From Deltaproteobacteria bacterium (GTDB lineage: Bacteria > Desulfobacterota > Desulfobaccia > Desulfobaccales > 0-14-0-80-60-11): DNA of 35,982 nucleotides. The translations under genes were made by a program, and so were the position numbers. The stretch is taken from NCBI GenBank assembly GCA_016874975.1, contig VGSQ01000022.1, positions 1 to 35,982 on the forward strand, read 5' to 3'. This document shows, piece by piece, positions 15,740 through 25,735 of this stretch (position 1 is its first letter; each line of letters opens with the position of its first letter). The notes under the pieces are model-generated. The model ran no database searches. It was not told the origin of the DNA and saw only the letters and a program-made list of their open reading frames with translations.

Positions 15740-15883
15740 ATGGTAACCAATGCCTTCTCAAAGAAGGTGGAGAACCCGGCTCATGCGGTATGCCTGCACT
15801 TCCTGCATTACAGTGTTGCCGGGATTCACCCAACCCTGAGACTGCCCCCGGCGATGGAGGAGGTGATTGTCGATCATATGTAG
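15740..15883 (+). pseudogene. Transposase C-terminal fragment (IS1-like)
   Basis: About 47 codons read TNAFSKKVENPAHAVCLHFL, HYSVAGIHPTLRLPPAMEEV, then IVDHM before a TAG stop. This resembles the C-terminal end of IS1-type transposases (FSKK.ENH..A..LHF..YNF..IH.TLR..PAM..G..D). The catalytic part is missing, and no inverted repeats were found around it. It is a decayed remnant in the 300-bp gap between rpsF and the nucleotidyltransferase gene. The family call is from memory and would need a database search. Confidence 0.65.
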
Positions 15884-15919
15884 AGTTTGGAAGCCCGACG
15901 GTTTATGCCCGGACGGCCG

Positions 15920-17044
15920 TCAACTGAGCAGATTTTTCAAAAATCTCCGGAAGTAAGCCAGCCGGTCCGGCCGACCCAGGTTGGCGGTGAGGTAGTCCCG
16001 GTGCGGCCAGAGGCGGGGGCCCAGGTAGCGGGGCCAGTCCCGCGGGTGGAGATGCCCCAGGAGGAAAGCCGCCTGCCCCGCAGCCTGGCCCAGGACCCCG
16101 GGGCGCAGCGCCAGGGCCTCCAGCCGCCGGGGCCGGTAGGCGGCGATGGCGGCGCCGACCTCCGGGGGCAGCCCCTGGGGCAGGAGGGGCGCCATTTCCC
16201 GGAGCATGATAAAAACCCCGCCGCCCACCCCCAGGCGGGCCACCTCTTCCAGAAAGCGCCGCCAGTCCAGCTCGGGCGAGGCCGCCGCCAGGGCCAGGTC
16301 CAGGAGCTTGAGGAGGCCGGTGGTGTTGATTTCATCGTAGGTGTGGAGACAGAGGTGGATCAGCAGGTGCTCCGGCGACAGCACCAGCACGGGGACGCCC
16401 CCCCGCACCGGGCCCAGGCAGGACGGCCGCAAATCGTCATAGGGCAGGCTGTACAAAAATCCCACCTCCCGAATCTCCCAGTGCAGGTCCACCACCAGTT
16501 CCCGGTCCGGGGGCGGGTCCAGGCCCAGTTCGTGGTCAAAGCGCTCCAGGTAGCCCGGCGCCAGCTCGGGGGTCCATTGAAAAGGGGTGTAGCCCAGCTC
16601 TGCCATCACCCGTCGGGCCGGGGCCAGTTGCGCCGGGGGGATCAGGAGGTCCAGGTCTCCCATGGGACGGGTGGCTGGCTCCGGATAGAGGCGATGGCGC
16701 AGGTCCGCCCCTTTGAGGAGCACGCACTCCACCCCCGCGTCGGCCAGCCGCCTGAGGAGGTCCGCGGTCTCCAGCTCCTGTCGCCGCACCGTTTGCAACG
16801 ATCTGGAGAAGTCCGTCCGCAGCGCTGCCAGGTGGGGGACCTCACCCACCACCTGGCGGGAGTGGGCGCTGAGATGATGATAGACCAGGGGCGAAACCCG
16901 GTGCTCCCGGAGCAGGTGGAGAAAAGCGGGGTCGGCCAGGGCCAGGGCCGTCTGCCGGGCTGCGGCTTCCCTGACGACGGGGTCGGGGGAGCCGAGAAGC
17001 AGCAGCCTGGAAAGCGCCGGCCGGGCAAAGGAGAGGTCGGGCAT
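15920..17044 (-). CDS. NTP_transf_5-like nucleotidyltransferase (PF14907 type)
   Basis: A 374-aa protein with the nucleotidyltransferase core LLKGADLRHRLYPEPATRPM followed by GDLDLLI, giving the G-x-D-x-D-like metal site, and downstream LVVDLHWEI as the probable third carboxylate/His strand. A long helical C-terminal half follows (HLLIHLCLHTYDEINTTGLL). The layout matches the uncharacterised nucleotidyltransferase family often found near polysaccharide and peptide-modification genes. Here the neighbours are a transposase scrap and a lipoprotein, so context does not help. Substrate unknown. It ends near an AT-poor, repeat-free gap. Confidence 0.75.
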   Translation of the reverse strand: MPDLSFARPALSRLLLLGSPDPVVREAAARQTALALADPAFLHLLREHRVSPLVYHHLSAHSRQVVGEVPHLAALRTDFSRSLQTVRRQELETADLLRRLADAGVECVLLKGADLRHRLYPEPATRPMGDLDLLIPPAQLAPARRVMAELGYTPFQWTPELAPGYLERFDHELGLDPPPDRELVVDLHWEIREVGFLYSLPYDDLRPSCLGPVRGGVPVLVLSPEHLLIHLCLHTYDEINTTGLLKLLDLALAAASPELDWRRFLEEVARLGVGGGVFIMLREMAPLLPQGLPPEVGAAIAAYRPRRLEALALRPGVLGQAAGQAAFLLGHLHPRDWPRYLGPRLWPHRDYLTANLGRPDRLAYFRRFLKNLLS

Positions 17045-17103
17045 GAGAGGCGGGGCTGGGGCGGAAATACGGCCGGGGCCGGTCCCGCCCCTGCCCGGAT
17101 CTG

Positions 17104-17742
17104 TTACATGATGGTGAAAGAGGTGAATTTCTCCGCCGACCCGGCGCCGCTGGAGATGCGGCTGGTCACCGTATAGACGCCGGGAGCGGCGTTGCCGGGC
17201 AGACGAAAGGTTACCTGGTCATGGTAGGTGCCGTTTATATTGGAGGCCTGGGTCTGGTAGGGCTGTCCCATTATCATGCCGTCCTTGCGCACCTCCCGGG
17301 TGATGGTCACCATCTGGGGGGCGTTGTCGGGAGTGAGGATGGTGTAAGTCATCCCCAGCAGCACCTCCTGGCCGGGCCGCAACGCCCCCGGCTGGGCGCT
17401 CACTTCGCCGATATCCACAAAGTTGCCCTGGGTCGGGGTGTAGTTATAGGTCTGGGCAGCCATGGCCGACTCCTGGGTGCGGCGGTTCATGTGGGCGGCG
17501 TATAGGATTCCGGCCACCCCGCCCGCCACCGCGCCGGTGGCGGCCCCTACCCAGGCGCCGGTGCCCGGAGAGCCGGTGGCGGCGCCGATGATGGAGCCCA
17601 AGGCGGCGCCGGTGGCCGCGCCGCCCAGCGCTCCGACTGCGCCCGAACGGGCCGGATCATAATGACCGTCGGTGGCGCAGCCGGTCAGGCTGATGGTAAA
17701 GACCAAGAGGGTGAGAATGGCCATATGTTTGTGTCTCCGCAT
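17104..17742 (-). CDS. Glycine-zipper lipoprotein
   Basis: A 212-aa predicted outer-membrane or periplasmic lipoprotein. It has an N-terminal signal (HKHMAILTLLVFTI) and lipobox SLTGC, so Cys22 would be acylated. Residues about 35-80 are a glycine-zipper repeat region (GAVGALGGAATGAALGSIIG, then TGAVAGGVAGILYA), like SlyB/Rick_17kDa-type domains. The C-terminal ~110 residues look like a beta-rich extracellular domain (GNAAPGVYTVTSRISSGAGS). The start is ATG 17742, or ATG 17724. Function unknown; such proteins are thought to stabilise the envelope. Confidence 0.8.
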   Translation of the reverse strand: MRRHKHMAILTLLVFTISLTGCATDGHYDPARSGAVGALGGAATGAALGSIIGAATGSPGTGAWVGAATGAVAGGVAGILYAAHMNRRTQESAMAAQTYNYTPTQGNFVDIGEVSAQPGALRPGQEVLLGMTYTILTPDNAPQMVTITREVRKDGMIMGQPYQTQASNINGTYHDQVTFRLPGNAAPGVYTVTSRISSGAGSAEKFTSFTIM

Positions 17743-18040
17743 TGCCTTTTCCTCCTTTTCTGAGAAGACTGTACGGTCATCCTTGCGTCTTTGTGCCCCG
17801 GTGTGACCAGATCTTCACCCGAAGTCGCAAAGATCGCCAAGGAAATTCTTAACATCTCTTACGGATGGACCAACGGCCCGGGGAGACTGCTCGGTGACCT
17901 TTCGGGCCGGTTAGGCCACACCTGGCTCTGCATGTTGCTCCGACCAGGCAGAACTCGGCGGGCGCCTGGGTCCCCGTGCAGGAGCTTGGGAACCAGGCGG
18001 CATGAGTTCCGCCTCCTCCCTGTCCCACTGCCTCACTGCC
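17743..18040. other. Intergenic region with dispersed repeats
   Basis: Noncoding. 17826-17852 contains CGCAAAGATCGCCAAGGAA, a partial copy of the CGCAAAG/CGCCAAGG repeat that forms a long hairpin at 20974-21038. 17970-17994 is a degenerate copy of the GTTCCCAAGC...GCTTGGGAAC palindrome. No gene is supported. Confidence 0.55.
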
Positions 18041-18460
18041 TTACGGCTTCCGGCCGACGGCCTCCCGGATGCGGTCCAGGAGGCCGTTGACGAAGGCCCC
18101 CGAGCCTTCCGAGCCGTAGCGTTTGGCCAGTTCCACGGCCTCGTTGAGGACCACCTTGGCGGGAATGCCGGGCTGGTAGAGGAGTTCGTAAGCGCCCAGC
18201 CGGAGGAGATTCCGGTCCACGGCGGCCATGCGCTCCAGGCGCCAATGTTCCGAGTACCGGGCGATGAGGCCGTCCACCTCTGCCTGATGGGCCTGGACCC
18301 CGAACACCAGCTCCTGGAGGTAGGCCGGGGGTTTGCTCCGCCGGTGGAAATGACGCCAGAAGCGGAGCACCACCTCTTCTCCCGGACGCCCGGAGAATTC
18401 CGCCTGGTACAGGACCTGCAGGGCCCATTCCCGGCACTGGCTGCGGGAAAAGGGCGGCAC
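18041..18460 (-). CDS. nusB: Transcription antitermination factor NusB
   Basis: A 139-aa all-helical protein that with S10 (NusE) binds boxA RNA in rRNA antitermination. Family segments are REWALQVLYQAEF near the start, LERMAAVDRNLLRLGAYELL and VVLNEAVELAKRYGSEGSGA followed by FVNGLLDRI, the strongly conserved C-terminal signature. I chose GTG 18460 (start residues PPFSRSQCREWALQ) because it fits the usual NusB N-terminus; the open frame continuing to 18826 overlaps ribH and is not coding. It lies 11 bp after ribH, a pairing common in bacteria. Confidence 0.93.
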   Translation of the reverse strand: MPPFSRSQCREWALQVLYQAEFSGRPGEEVVLRFWRHFHRRSKPPAYLQELVFGVQAHQAEVDGLIARYSEHWRLERMAAVDRNLLRLGAYELLYQPGIPAKVVLNEAVELAKRYGSEGSGAFVNGLLDRIREAVGRKP

Positions 18461-18471
18461 GGCGGCGAACC

Positions 18472-18933
18472 TTAGAGGGCCTTGAGCAGGTTGACCATCT
18501 CCACCGCCGCCTCGGCGGCGGCGTAGCCCTTGTTGCCCGCCTTGCTGCCGGCCCGCTCCACGGCCTGCTCCAGGGTGTCGGTGGTGAGGATGCCGAAGAG
18601 CACCGGAATCCCCGCATCCAATCCCACCTGGGCCACCCCTTTGCTCACTTCCGCGGCCACATAGTCGAAGTGCGGGGTGGAGCCCCGGATCACCGCGCCC
18701 AGGCAGACCACCGCGTCGTAGCGGCCCGACTGGACCAGGTGTTTGGCGGCCAGGGGGATCTCCCAGGCGCCGGGCACCCGGACGATGGTGAGGTCGCCCT
18801 CGCCGACGCCGTGGCGCCTCAGACAATCCAGCGCCCCCTCCAGCAGGCGCTCGGTGATAAACGCATTAAAGCGGCTGACGATCAGGGCGAATTTCAACCC
18901 CTCGCCACGGAGTACGCCTTCCACCGTCCGCAT
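18472..18933 (-). CDS. ribH: 6,7-dimethyl-8-ribityllumazine synthase
   Basis: Penultimate step of riboflavin synthesis, forming an icosahedral or pentameric shell. The 153-aa protein has [58 protein letters not shown] and [20 protein letters not shown]. The start is the ATG at 18933 ([10 protein letters not shown]) with AAGGCGG upstream; the open frame to 18984 overlaps ribBA and is unlikely to be used. It begins 14 bp after the ribBA stop. Confidence 0.96.
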   Translation of the reverse strand: MRTVEGVLRGEGLKFALIVSRFNAFITERLLEGALDCLRRHGVGEGDLTIVRVPGAWEIPLAAKHLVQSGRYDAVVCLGAVIRGSTPHFDYVAAEVSKGVAQVGLDAGIPVLFGILTTDTLEQAVERAGSKAGNKGYAAAEAAVEMVNLLKAL

Positions 18934-18947
18934 GCCGTTTCCGCCTT

Positions 18948-20150
18948 TCACACCATAGTGAGCAGGTGCCCCATCTTCAGGCACTTGGTCTTGAGATAAT
19001 TGCGGTTGACCCGGTTGGGCGGCACCTCCAGGGCGACCCGCTCCACCACCTTGAGGCCGTAGCCCTCCAGGCCGATGATCTTCTTGGGATTATTGGTCAT
19101 GAGGCGCATCATGCGGACCCCCAGTTCCCGCAGAATCTGGGCGCCGATGCCGTAGTCCCGCAGATCCGCCTTGAACCCCAGGGCCTCGTTGGCCTCCACC
19201 GTGTCGGCCCCCTGGTCCTGGAGGGCGTAGGCCCGGATCTTATTCACCAGGCCGATGCCCCGGCCCTCCTGGTGCATATAGACGATGACGCCCCGGCCCT
19301 CCTCTTCCACCCGTTGCAGGGCGGCCTCCAGCTGGTCGCCGCAGTCGCACCGGAGGGAGTGGAACACGTCCCCGGTGACGCATTCGGAGTGCACCCGCAC
19401 CAGGATGGGCTCTTCGGGGTTGACCTCCCCTCTCACCAGGGCCAGGTGCTGGTTGTCGTCGATGTCGTTGTCGTAGGCGTGCACCGTGAATTCCCCGAAA
19501 TAGGTGGGGAGGGTGGTGGTGGCCCGCCGGTGCACAAAGGATTCGTTGCGGAGGCGATATTCCACCAGATCGGCGATGGTGGCGATTTTGAGGCCGTGGG
19601 TGGCGGCGAATTCCTCCAAATCCGGCATGCGGGCCATGGTGCCGTCGTCTTTCATGATTTCGCAGATGACCGCAGCCGGCTTGAAGCCCGCCAGCCGGGC
19701 CAGGTCCACGGAGCCCTCGGTCTGGCCGGTGCGCACCAGCACTCCGCCTTTGCGGGCCCTGAGAGGGAAGATGTGACCGGGGCTCACCAGGTCCTCAGGA
19801 CGGGCGTTGTCCCCCACCGCGGTGAGAATGGTGGTGGCCCGGTCCGCCGCCGAGATGCCCGTGGTCACCCCCCGCCGGGCCTCAATGGAGACGGTGAAGG
19901 CGGTTTGGTAGGGCGACTCGTTGTCCCGCACCATGGGACGCAGCTTCAGCCGGTCCACCAGCAGCGGGTCCAGGGCCAGGCAGATGAGCCCCCGACCGAA
20001 GCGGGCCATGAAATTCACGGTTTCCGGGCTCACCAACTCCGCGGGCATGGCCAGATCGCCTTCGTTTTCCCGGTCCTCGTCGTCCACCAGAATGACCATA
20101 CGGCCCTGGCGGAATTCCTGAATCACCTCTTCAATGGGTGTCACAGCCAT
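18948..20150 (-). CDS. ribBA: Bifunctional 3,4-DHBP synthase / GTP cyclohydrolase II (RibBA)
   Basis: Two-domain protein of 400 aa. The N-terminal RibB domain makes 3,4-dihydroxy-2-butanone 4-phosphate from ribulose-5-phosphate: [20 protein letters not shown] holds the acidic metal motif, then [19 protein letters not shown]. The C-terminal RibA domain hydrolyses GTP: zinc ligands appear in [20 protein letters not shown] and the catalytic region is [20 protein letters not shown]. Both catalytic sets look intact. Co-transcribed with ribE (33 bp upstream) and ribH (14 bp downstream). No ribD is in the window. Confidence 0.97.
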   Translation of the reverse strand: MAVTPIEEVIQEFRQGRMVILVDDEDRENEGDLAMPAELVSPETVNFMARFGRGLICLALDPLLVDRLKLRPMVRDNESPYQTAFTVSIEARRGVTTGISAADRATTILTAVGDNARPEDLVSPGHIFPLRARKGGVLVRTGQTEGSVDLARLAGFKPAAVICEIMKDDGTMARMPDLEEFAATHGLKIATIADLVEYRLRNESFVHRRATTTLPTYFGEFTVHAYDNDIDDNQHLALVRGEVNPEEPILVRVHSECVTGDVFHSLRCDCGDQLEAALQRVEEEGRGVIVYMHQEGRGIGLVNKIRAYALQDQGADTVEANEALGFKADLRDYGIGAQILRELGVRMMRLMTNNPKKIIGLEGYGLKVVERVALEVPPNRVNRNYLKTKCLKMGHLLTMV

Positions 20151-20183
20151 AAGGGCATCACCAGAAGCAGCGCCACTCCTGCG

Positions 20184-20828
20184 TTAGAGGAAGCCGTGCC
20201 GGGCCAGGAGGTCCTGGGAAAGCCCCCGGCCTCCCTGCCGGTCCTTTTGCAGGAGCTTGGCCACGTATTTGCCGATCAGGTCCGTCTCCAGATTGACCCG
20301 GTCGCCCACCCGGAGCGACGCCAGGGTGGTCTTGCGGGCCGTAAAGGGAATCAGGTTCACCGTAAAGCGGTTGCCCTCACAGGTGTTGACCGTGAGGCTG
20401 ACGCCCTCCACGGCGATGGAGCCTTTTTCCACCACGTAGGGGGCCAGCCCCGGGGGCATCTCGAAGCCCAGGATGATATGGGCCGGGCCTTCCTTGCGCT
20501 CCCGCACCGCGCCCACGCCGTCCACGTGCCCGGTGACCAGGTGGCCCCCCAGCCGGTCGCCCAACCGCAGGGCTCTCTCTAAGTTAACCCTCTCCCTGAC
20601 CTTTTTCAACCCCAAAGTCGTGCGGGCCAGGGTCTCGGGTGAGACCTCCACCTGGAAGACGCCGCCGGCCGCGGCCACCACCGTGAGGCAGGCGCCGGAG
20701 ACGGCCACCGACTCCCCCAGGACCAGTTCCGCCACGGGGAAGGGCGGCGCCAGCCCCAGACGCACGCCTTCGGCCTGGCGGACGATGCCGGTGATTTCGC
20801 CGACGCCTTCGATGAGACCGGTGAACAT
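20184..20828 (-). CDS. ribE: Riboflavin synthase (alpha subunit type)
   Basis: A 214-aa enzyme that dismutates two lumazines to riboflavin and a pyrimidine. It contains the duplicated lumazine-binding domain: MFTGLIEGVGEITGIV at the start and [20 protein letters not shown] opening the second repeat, with ECASLT/VSLTVN-type signatures (VSGACLTVV, VEGVSLTVNTCEGNRFTVNL). First gene of the rib operon, with a weak AGGA site 12 bases before the ATG. No FMN riboswitch was recognised in the 222 bp upstream. Confidence 0.96.
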   Translation of the reverse strand: MFTGLIEGVGEITGIVRQAEGVRLGLAPPFPVAELVLGESVAVSGACLTVVAAAGGVFQVEVSPETLARTTLGLKKVRERVNLERALRLGDRLGGHLVTGHVDGVGAVRERKEGPAHIILGFEMPPGLAPYVVEKGSIAVEGVSLTVNTCEGNRFTVNLIPFTARKTTLASLRVGDRVNLETDLIGKYVAKLLQKDRQGGRGLSQDLLARHGFL

Positions 20829-20918
20829 GAGAGTCTTCGTCCTTGCGAAGGTGTTTGTGGGGGAGGGCGCCAGAGGTCACGGACCCCTGCCCCCACCCCC
20901 AACCCCTTTAACGATTTG

Positions 20919-21046
20919 GCCAAGCGGGAGCTTGGCGATTACCAAACAGGAGTTTGGGAACCAGGGGTAACTTTCTTAGCGTTCTCTGCGCCTTTGCGAG
21001 AAAATAATTGTTCTCGCAAAGACGCAAAGGTCGCCAAGGATTCCTT
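20919..21046. repeat. Palindromic repeats and a long hairpin between fba and ribE
   Basis: 20919-20936 and 20942-20958 are small palindromes of the CCAAGC..GCTTGG type. 20991-21002 (CTTTGCGAGAA core) pairs perfectly with 21011-21021 (TTCTCGCAAAG); less perfect pairing extends outward to 20974 and 21038. The repeat CGCAAAGACGCAAAGGTCGC is a common dispersed element in related genomes. It might act as a bidirectional transcription barrier, but no T-run is present. Confidence 0.7.
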
Positions 21047-21050
21047 ATCG

Positions 21051-22103
<1,053 letters not shown>

Positions 22104-22261
22104 CGGCTCTTCCTTCCCTGATGGTTCGGTTGATAAGCTCACCCGCTTCCCTGGCCGGGGCGGGTGGGATAGCCCCGCGTTGCAGCAACCATGAATTAAA
22201 CCAAAAAGCCAATGCCGGGACACCCGGGGGCGGGTGTCCTGCACCTGCCTGACATCTCGAC
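22104..22261. other. lpxB-fbaB intergenic region with a GC-rich hairpin
   Basis: 22219-22240 forms the palindrome GGACACCC..GGGTGTCC, a copy of the repeat also seen at 29005-29025 and 32385-32406. It lies downstream of lpxB on the minus strand, with TTTTT about 14 bases beyond the stem, so it could act as a weak terminator. No gene is seen. Confidence 0.45.
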
Positions 22262-23464
22262 TCAGCCCCCCGAGCCCGCGGCGCGGTTGATCAGGGAAAG
22301 GGCCACCCGGGCCGCCCGGGCGGAAGCGCCGGGGCCGCCCAGGCGGGTGAGGATGCGGCGCAATCCCTGTCCCACCGTTTCGAGGCGCCGGGGCTCCCTG
22401 ACGAAGGCCAGGGCTTCCAGGGCCAGGCTCTCCGGGGTGAACTGCTCCTGGAGGAGTTCGGGAAAGAGCCGCTCCCCGGCCAGCAGGTTGGCCATGCCCA
22501 CATGCTCCACCCGGATGAGCAGCCGGGCCACCAGGGCGCTCAGGGCCGACACCCGGTAGACGATGACCGTGGGGGTGGCGGCCAGGGCCGCTTCCAGGGT
22601 GACGGTGCCCGAAGCCACCAGGGCCAGGTGGGCGGCGGTGAGGGCCTCATAGGCCTGGCCGGGCACCACCTGGAGGGGGCCGCCGAACCCGGACACCTGG
22701 GCGGCCACGCACTGGGCCGGGATGGTGGAGGCCAGGGGCAGCACGAACTGGCAGCCGGGCAGGGACTGGAGCAGGAGCCGGGCCGCGTCCAGCATCAGGG
22801 GCAGGAAGCGCTCCACTTCGCTCAGGCGGGAGCCGGGCAGAACGGCCACGGTGAGCCGGTCCGGGTCCAGGCCGTGGGCGGCCAGCCACTCCCGCCGGGG
22901 CGGCGGCGGGGGCAGGGTCTCCCGGAAGGGGTGCCCCACAAAGTCCGCCTGCACCCCGTGTTGTTCGTAAAATTCCGCCTCAAAAGGAAAAATCACCACC
23001 ATGCGGTCCACCAGCCGGGCGATGGTGCGCACCCGGTAGCGGCGCCAGGCCCAGACCTGGGGGCTGATGAAGTACATCACCGGGATGCCGTGCCAGCGGG
23101 CCAGGCGGGCCACCCAGAAGTTGAAATCCGGGAAGTCCACCAGGATGACCAGGGAGGGGCGGCGCCGGCGCATGGCCCGGCCCAGGGTGAGGAGAGCCCG
23201 CACCACCGCCGGCAGCTTGGCCGCCACCTCGGAAAGCCCCACCACCGCCAGGGCGGCCGCGGGGAAGAGGAGCTCCACCCCTTCCCGGGCCAGGGCCTCG
23301 CCCCCCACCCCGAAGACCTGCACCGACGGCAGTTCACCGCGCATGGCGGCCACCAGCCGGGCGGCGTGCGCGTCGCCCGAGGCCTCCCCCGCGACGATGA
23401 GGACCCGGGGCCCCTCCGGCGCGGGGGCGTCACCCCTTGTTTCAGAATTCGCCCTCGTCCTCAC
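22262..23464 (-). CDS. lpxB: Lipid-A-disaccharide synthase LpxB
   Basis: GT19 glycosyltransferase joining UDP-2,3-diacylglucosamine and lipid X to form the lipid A disaccharide at the inner membrane. The N-terminus [20 protein letters not shown] is diagnostic. Further family blocks are [60 protein letters not shown] and [19 protein letters not shown]. Length is 400 aa (typical 380-400). The start is GTG 23464 and overlaps the upstream gene's stop by 4 bp (GTGA), indicating translational coupling. Presence of lpxB implies a Gram-negative outer membrane. Confidence 0.96.
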   Translation of the reverse strand: MRTRANSETRGDAPAPEGPRVLIVAGEASGDAHAARLVAAMRGELPSVQVFGVGGEALAREGVELLFPAAALAVVGLSEVAAKLPAVVRALLTLGRAMRRRRPSLVILVDFPDFNFWVARLARWHGIPVMYFISPQVWAWRRYRVRTIARLVDRMVVIFPFEAEFYEQHGVQADFVGHPFRETLPPPPPRREWLAAHGLDPDRLTVAVLPGSRLSEVERFLPLMLDAARLLLQSLPGCQFVLPLASTIPAQCVAAQVSGFGGPLQVVPGQAYEALTAAHLALVASGTVTLEAALAATPTVIVYRVSALSALVARLLIRVEHVGMANLLAGERLFPELLQEQFTPESLALEALAFVREPRRLETVGQGLRRILTRLGGPGASARAARVALSLINRAAGSGG

Positions 23465-24405
23465 ACCCTGGCCTTGCGCATGGCGGCGTTGATTTCCATG
23501 GCCAGCTTCAGGGCGGCCAGCCCGGACTCGCCGGGAACCGGGGGTTCCTGGGCGTTCCGCACCGCCATGACGAAGGCGTAAATCTCCTTGAGAAGCACGT
23601 CCTCCTTGGGGAAGCGCCTGAGTTCCAGGGCCACCCCGGGGATGGGACCCATAGCCCCTTCCTTGCGGGCCGCCACCGTCAACTCCTGGGCCTCAAAATC
23701 CACCGCCAGATAGGCCTCGGGCTGGAAGAGGCGGAAGCGCCGCATGCTCTTCAGGGACATGCGGGAGGCGGTGAGGTTGGCGATGCAGCCGTCTTCAAAT
23801 TCCAGGCGCACGTTGGCCAGGTCCACCACCGGGGTCAGCACCGCGATGCCCGCGGCCCGGATCTCCCGCACCGGGGCGCTCACCATGCTGAGGATGTGGT
23901 CCAGGTCGTGGATCATCAGGTCCAGGACCACGTCCACGTCGGTGCCCCGCTCCTTGAAGAAGGCCAGGCGGTGGCTCTCGATGAAACGGGGCTGGGTGGC
24001 CAGCCTTTTGAGCTCCTCCATGGCGGAGTTGAACCGCTCCAGATGGCCCACCATGAGATGGCGGCCGCGCTGTCGGGCCAGGTCCACCAGTTCTTCACCC
24101 TGTTCCACGGTGGCGGTGAGGGGCTTTTCCACCAGCACGTGGCAGCCCGCCTCCAGACAGTCGCGCACCACCGCATAATGCTCGCTGGTGGTGACCGCCA
24201 CGCTCACCGCCTCCACCCGGGGCAGGAGCCGGCGGTAATCGGTGAAGGCCTCGGTTTCCAGGTTGCGGGCCACCGTCCGGACCCGTTCGGGATGGATATC
24301 GGCCACGCCCGCCAGGGTCACTTCGGGCAGCGCCGCATATTTTTCGGCATGGAAGCGACCCAGATAGCCCACGCCGATGACGCCGACATTGAGAGCTGTT
24401 GTCAT
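23461..24405 (-). CDS. Gfo/Idh/MocA-family oxidoreductase coupled to lpxB
   Basis: A 314-aa NAD(P)-dependent dehydrogenase. The N-terminal Rossmann motif is VGVIGVGYLGRFHAEKYAAL. The catalytic Lys motif EKPL occurs in CHVLVEKPLTATVEQG, and GHLERFNSAMEEL carries the substrate-domain start. The four-base overlap with lpxB suggests a role in lipid A or LPS precursor metabolism. One candidate is GnnA, which oxidises UDP-GlcNAc at C3 for amino-linked lipid A. No GnnB aminotransferase is adjacent, so this stays a hypothesis. Other members of this family act on many sugars. Confidence 0.85.
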   Translation of the reverse strand: MTTALNVGVIGVGYLGRFHAEKYAALPEVTLAGVADIHPERVRTVARNLETEAFTDYRRLLPRVEAVSVAVTTSEHYAVVRDCLEAGCHVLVEKPLTATVEQGEELVDLARQRGRHLMVGHLERFNSAMEELKRLATQPRFIESHRLAFFKERGTDVDVVLDLMIHDLDHILSMVSAPVREIRAAGIAVLTPVVDLANVRLEFEDGCIANLTASRMSLKSMRRFRLFQPEAYLAVDFEAQELTVAARKEGAMGPIPGVALELRRFPKEDVLLKEIYAFVMAVRNAQEPPVPGESGLAALKLAMEINAAMRKARV

Positions 24406-24759
24406 GATGGTACCAAGAGGGAATTATGAAAAAACCGCGAATATGCCTATCTTACGGAAAAGTTGCCCGGTGCGCAATGAAAAGTGCAGCAATGCAGGTG
24501 CCAGGTGTCAGGTGCCAGGTGTCAGGGTGGGGTTGCCGGCTTTTGGGTTCCGGGGTTGAGCTTTCAGGTTTCAGCTTGCAGCTTTCAGTAGTCGTAGCCG
24601 TAGGGCGGGAAAGCGAAGCGCATCCCGCCTTGCCCTCTGGTTCCCAAGCTCCCGCTGGGGAACCCCCGTGCCCGCCAAGCTCTCCCTTGGCCGAGGTCAA
24701 TTCCCGGTTATCAGGCGCCAGGTGCATCCGCCACCGAGTCCGCCCCGGCCGAATAGGAT
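24406..24759. repeat. Repeat-rich intergenic region before ilvE
   Basis: Contains a heptamer run (24495-24526, CAGGTGC CAGGTGT CAGGTGC CAGGTGT), a 30-bp repeat (24600-24629) identical to the complement of 1496-1525, and the palindrome 24639-24664 (GGTTCCCAAGCTCCCGCTGG...). Divergent promoters for the oxidoreductase and ilvE must lie in this interval. No gene is seen. Confidence 0.7.
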
Positions 24760-24787
24760 TTGACAACCCCTTGCTTCTGCGTTAAAA
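24760..24787 (+). promoter_or_regulatory. Putative sigma-70 promoter of the aminotransferase gene
   Basis: TTGACA (24760-24765) matches the -35 consensus completely; TTAAAA (24782-24787) at 16-bp spacing is a weak -10. It lies 31 bp before the start codon of the aminotransferase. Prediction only. Confidence 0.45.
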
Positions 24788-24817
24788 CTCTTCGGCAAAC
24801 TCCGGGGAGGGACAGGC

Positions 24818-25735
24818 ATGGTGGCAAAGGCCGAATGGATCTGGTTGGACGGCGACTTCATCCCCTGGGAGGCGGCCCAGGTGCATATCCTCACCCACAC
24901 CCTGCACTACGGGCTGGGGGTCTTTGAAGGCATCCGGGCTTACCACTGCGAGGATGGGCGCACCGCGGTTTTCCGCCTCAAGGAGCACATCCGCCGGCTC
25001 TTCGACTCGGCCCACGTCATGCAGCTGGCCATGCCGTTCACGCCGGCCCGGGTGGAGGAAGCCTGCACCGAGATCCTGCGGCGCAACGGCCAGAAGGAGG
25101 CCTACCTGCGGCCCCTGGTTTTTGTGGGCGACGGCGTCATGGGGCTCAATCCCGCCTCCAACCCCATCCGGGTCACCGTCATCAGTTGGGTCTGGGGCGC
25201 CTACCTGGGCGATGAGGGCCTGGAGCGGGGCGTGCGGGTGAAAACCTCGGCCTACGCCCGGCACCACCCCCGCATCATGATGACCAAGACCAAGACGGTG
25301 GGCAATTACGTCAACTCCATCCTGGCCAAACGGGAGGCCATCGCCAACGGCTACGACGAGGCCCTGCTGCTGGACCCCGAGGGCTACGTCTCCGAGGCCT
25401 CGGGGGAAAATATCTTCATCGTGCGGGACGGGGTGCTGCGGACGCCGCCTTTGACCTCCATCCTGCCGGGCATCACCCGGGACTGCATGCTCACCCTGGC
25501 CCGGGACCTGGGCATCCCCACCCGGGAGGACCGCTTCTCCCTGGACGAGCTTTACCTGGCGGACGAGGCCTTCTTCACCGGCACCGCCGCGGAGGTCACC
25601 CCCATCCGGGAGGTGGACGGCCGCGTCATCGGTCCGGGCCGCCCCGGCCCCGTCACCAAACAACTGCAGACCGCCTTCTTCAAGATCGTCAAAGGCCGGG
25701 ACCCCCGCTACCACCATTGGCTCACCTTCGTGTAG
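24818..25735 (+). CDS. ilvE: Branched-chain amino acid aminotransferase (class IV)
   Basis: PLP enzyme of the class IV fold, 305 aa, exchanging amino groups between branched-chain amino acids and 2-oxoglutarate. The start WIWLDGDFIPWEAAQVHILT is the family N-terminus, followed by LHYGLGVFEGIRAYHCEDGR. The PLP lysine lies in MMTKTKTVGNYVNSILAKRE, and the C-terminal cofactor segments are VSEASGENIFIVRDGVLRTP and FTGTAAEVTPI. GGGGAGGG precedes ATG 24818. Monocistronic, as the next gene starts 450 bp away. D-amino-acid or aminodeoxychorismate-type class IV enzymes are less likely given the full YGLGVFEG motif. Confidence 0.95.
   Translation: MVAKAEWIWLDGDFIPWEAAQVHILTHTLHYGLGVFEGIRAYHCEDGRTAVFRLKEHIRRLFDSAHVMQLAMPFTPARVEEACTEILRRNGQKEAYLRPLVFVGDGVMGLNPASNPIRVTVISWVWGAYLGDEGLERGVRVKTSAYARHHPRIMMTKTKTVGNYVNSILAKREAIANGYDEALLLDPEGYVSEASGENIFIVRDGVLRTPPLTSILPGITRDCMLTLARDLGIPTREDRFSLDELYLADEAFFTGTAAEVTPIREVDGRVIGPGRPGPVTKQLQTAFFKIVKGRDPRYHHWLTFV

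Noticed and set aside
20829-21050. FMN (RFN) riboswitch upstream of ribE
   Set aside because: None of the conserved RFN core segments was recognised; the interval holds repeats and a hairpin.
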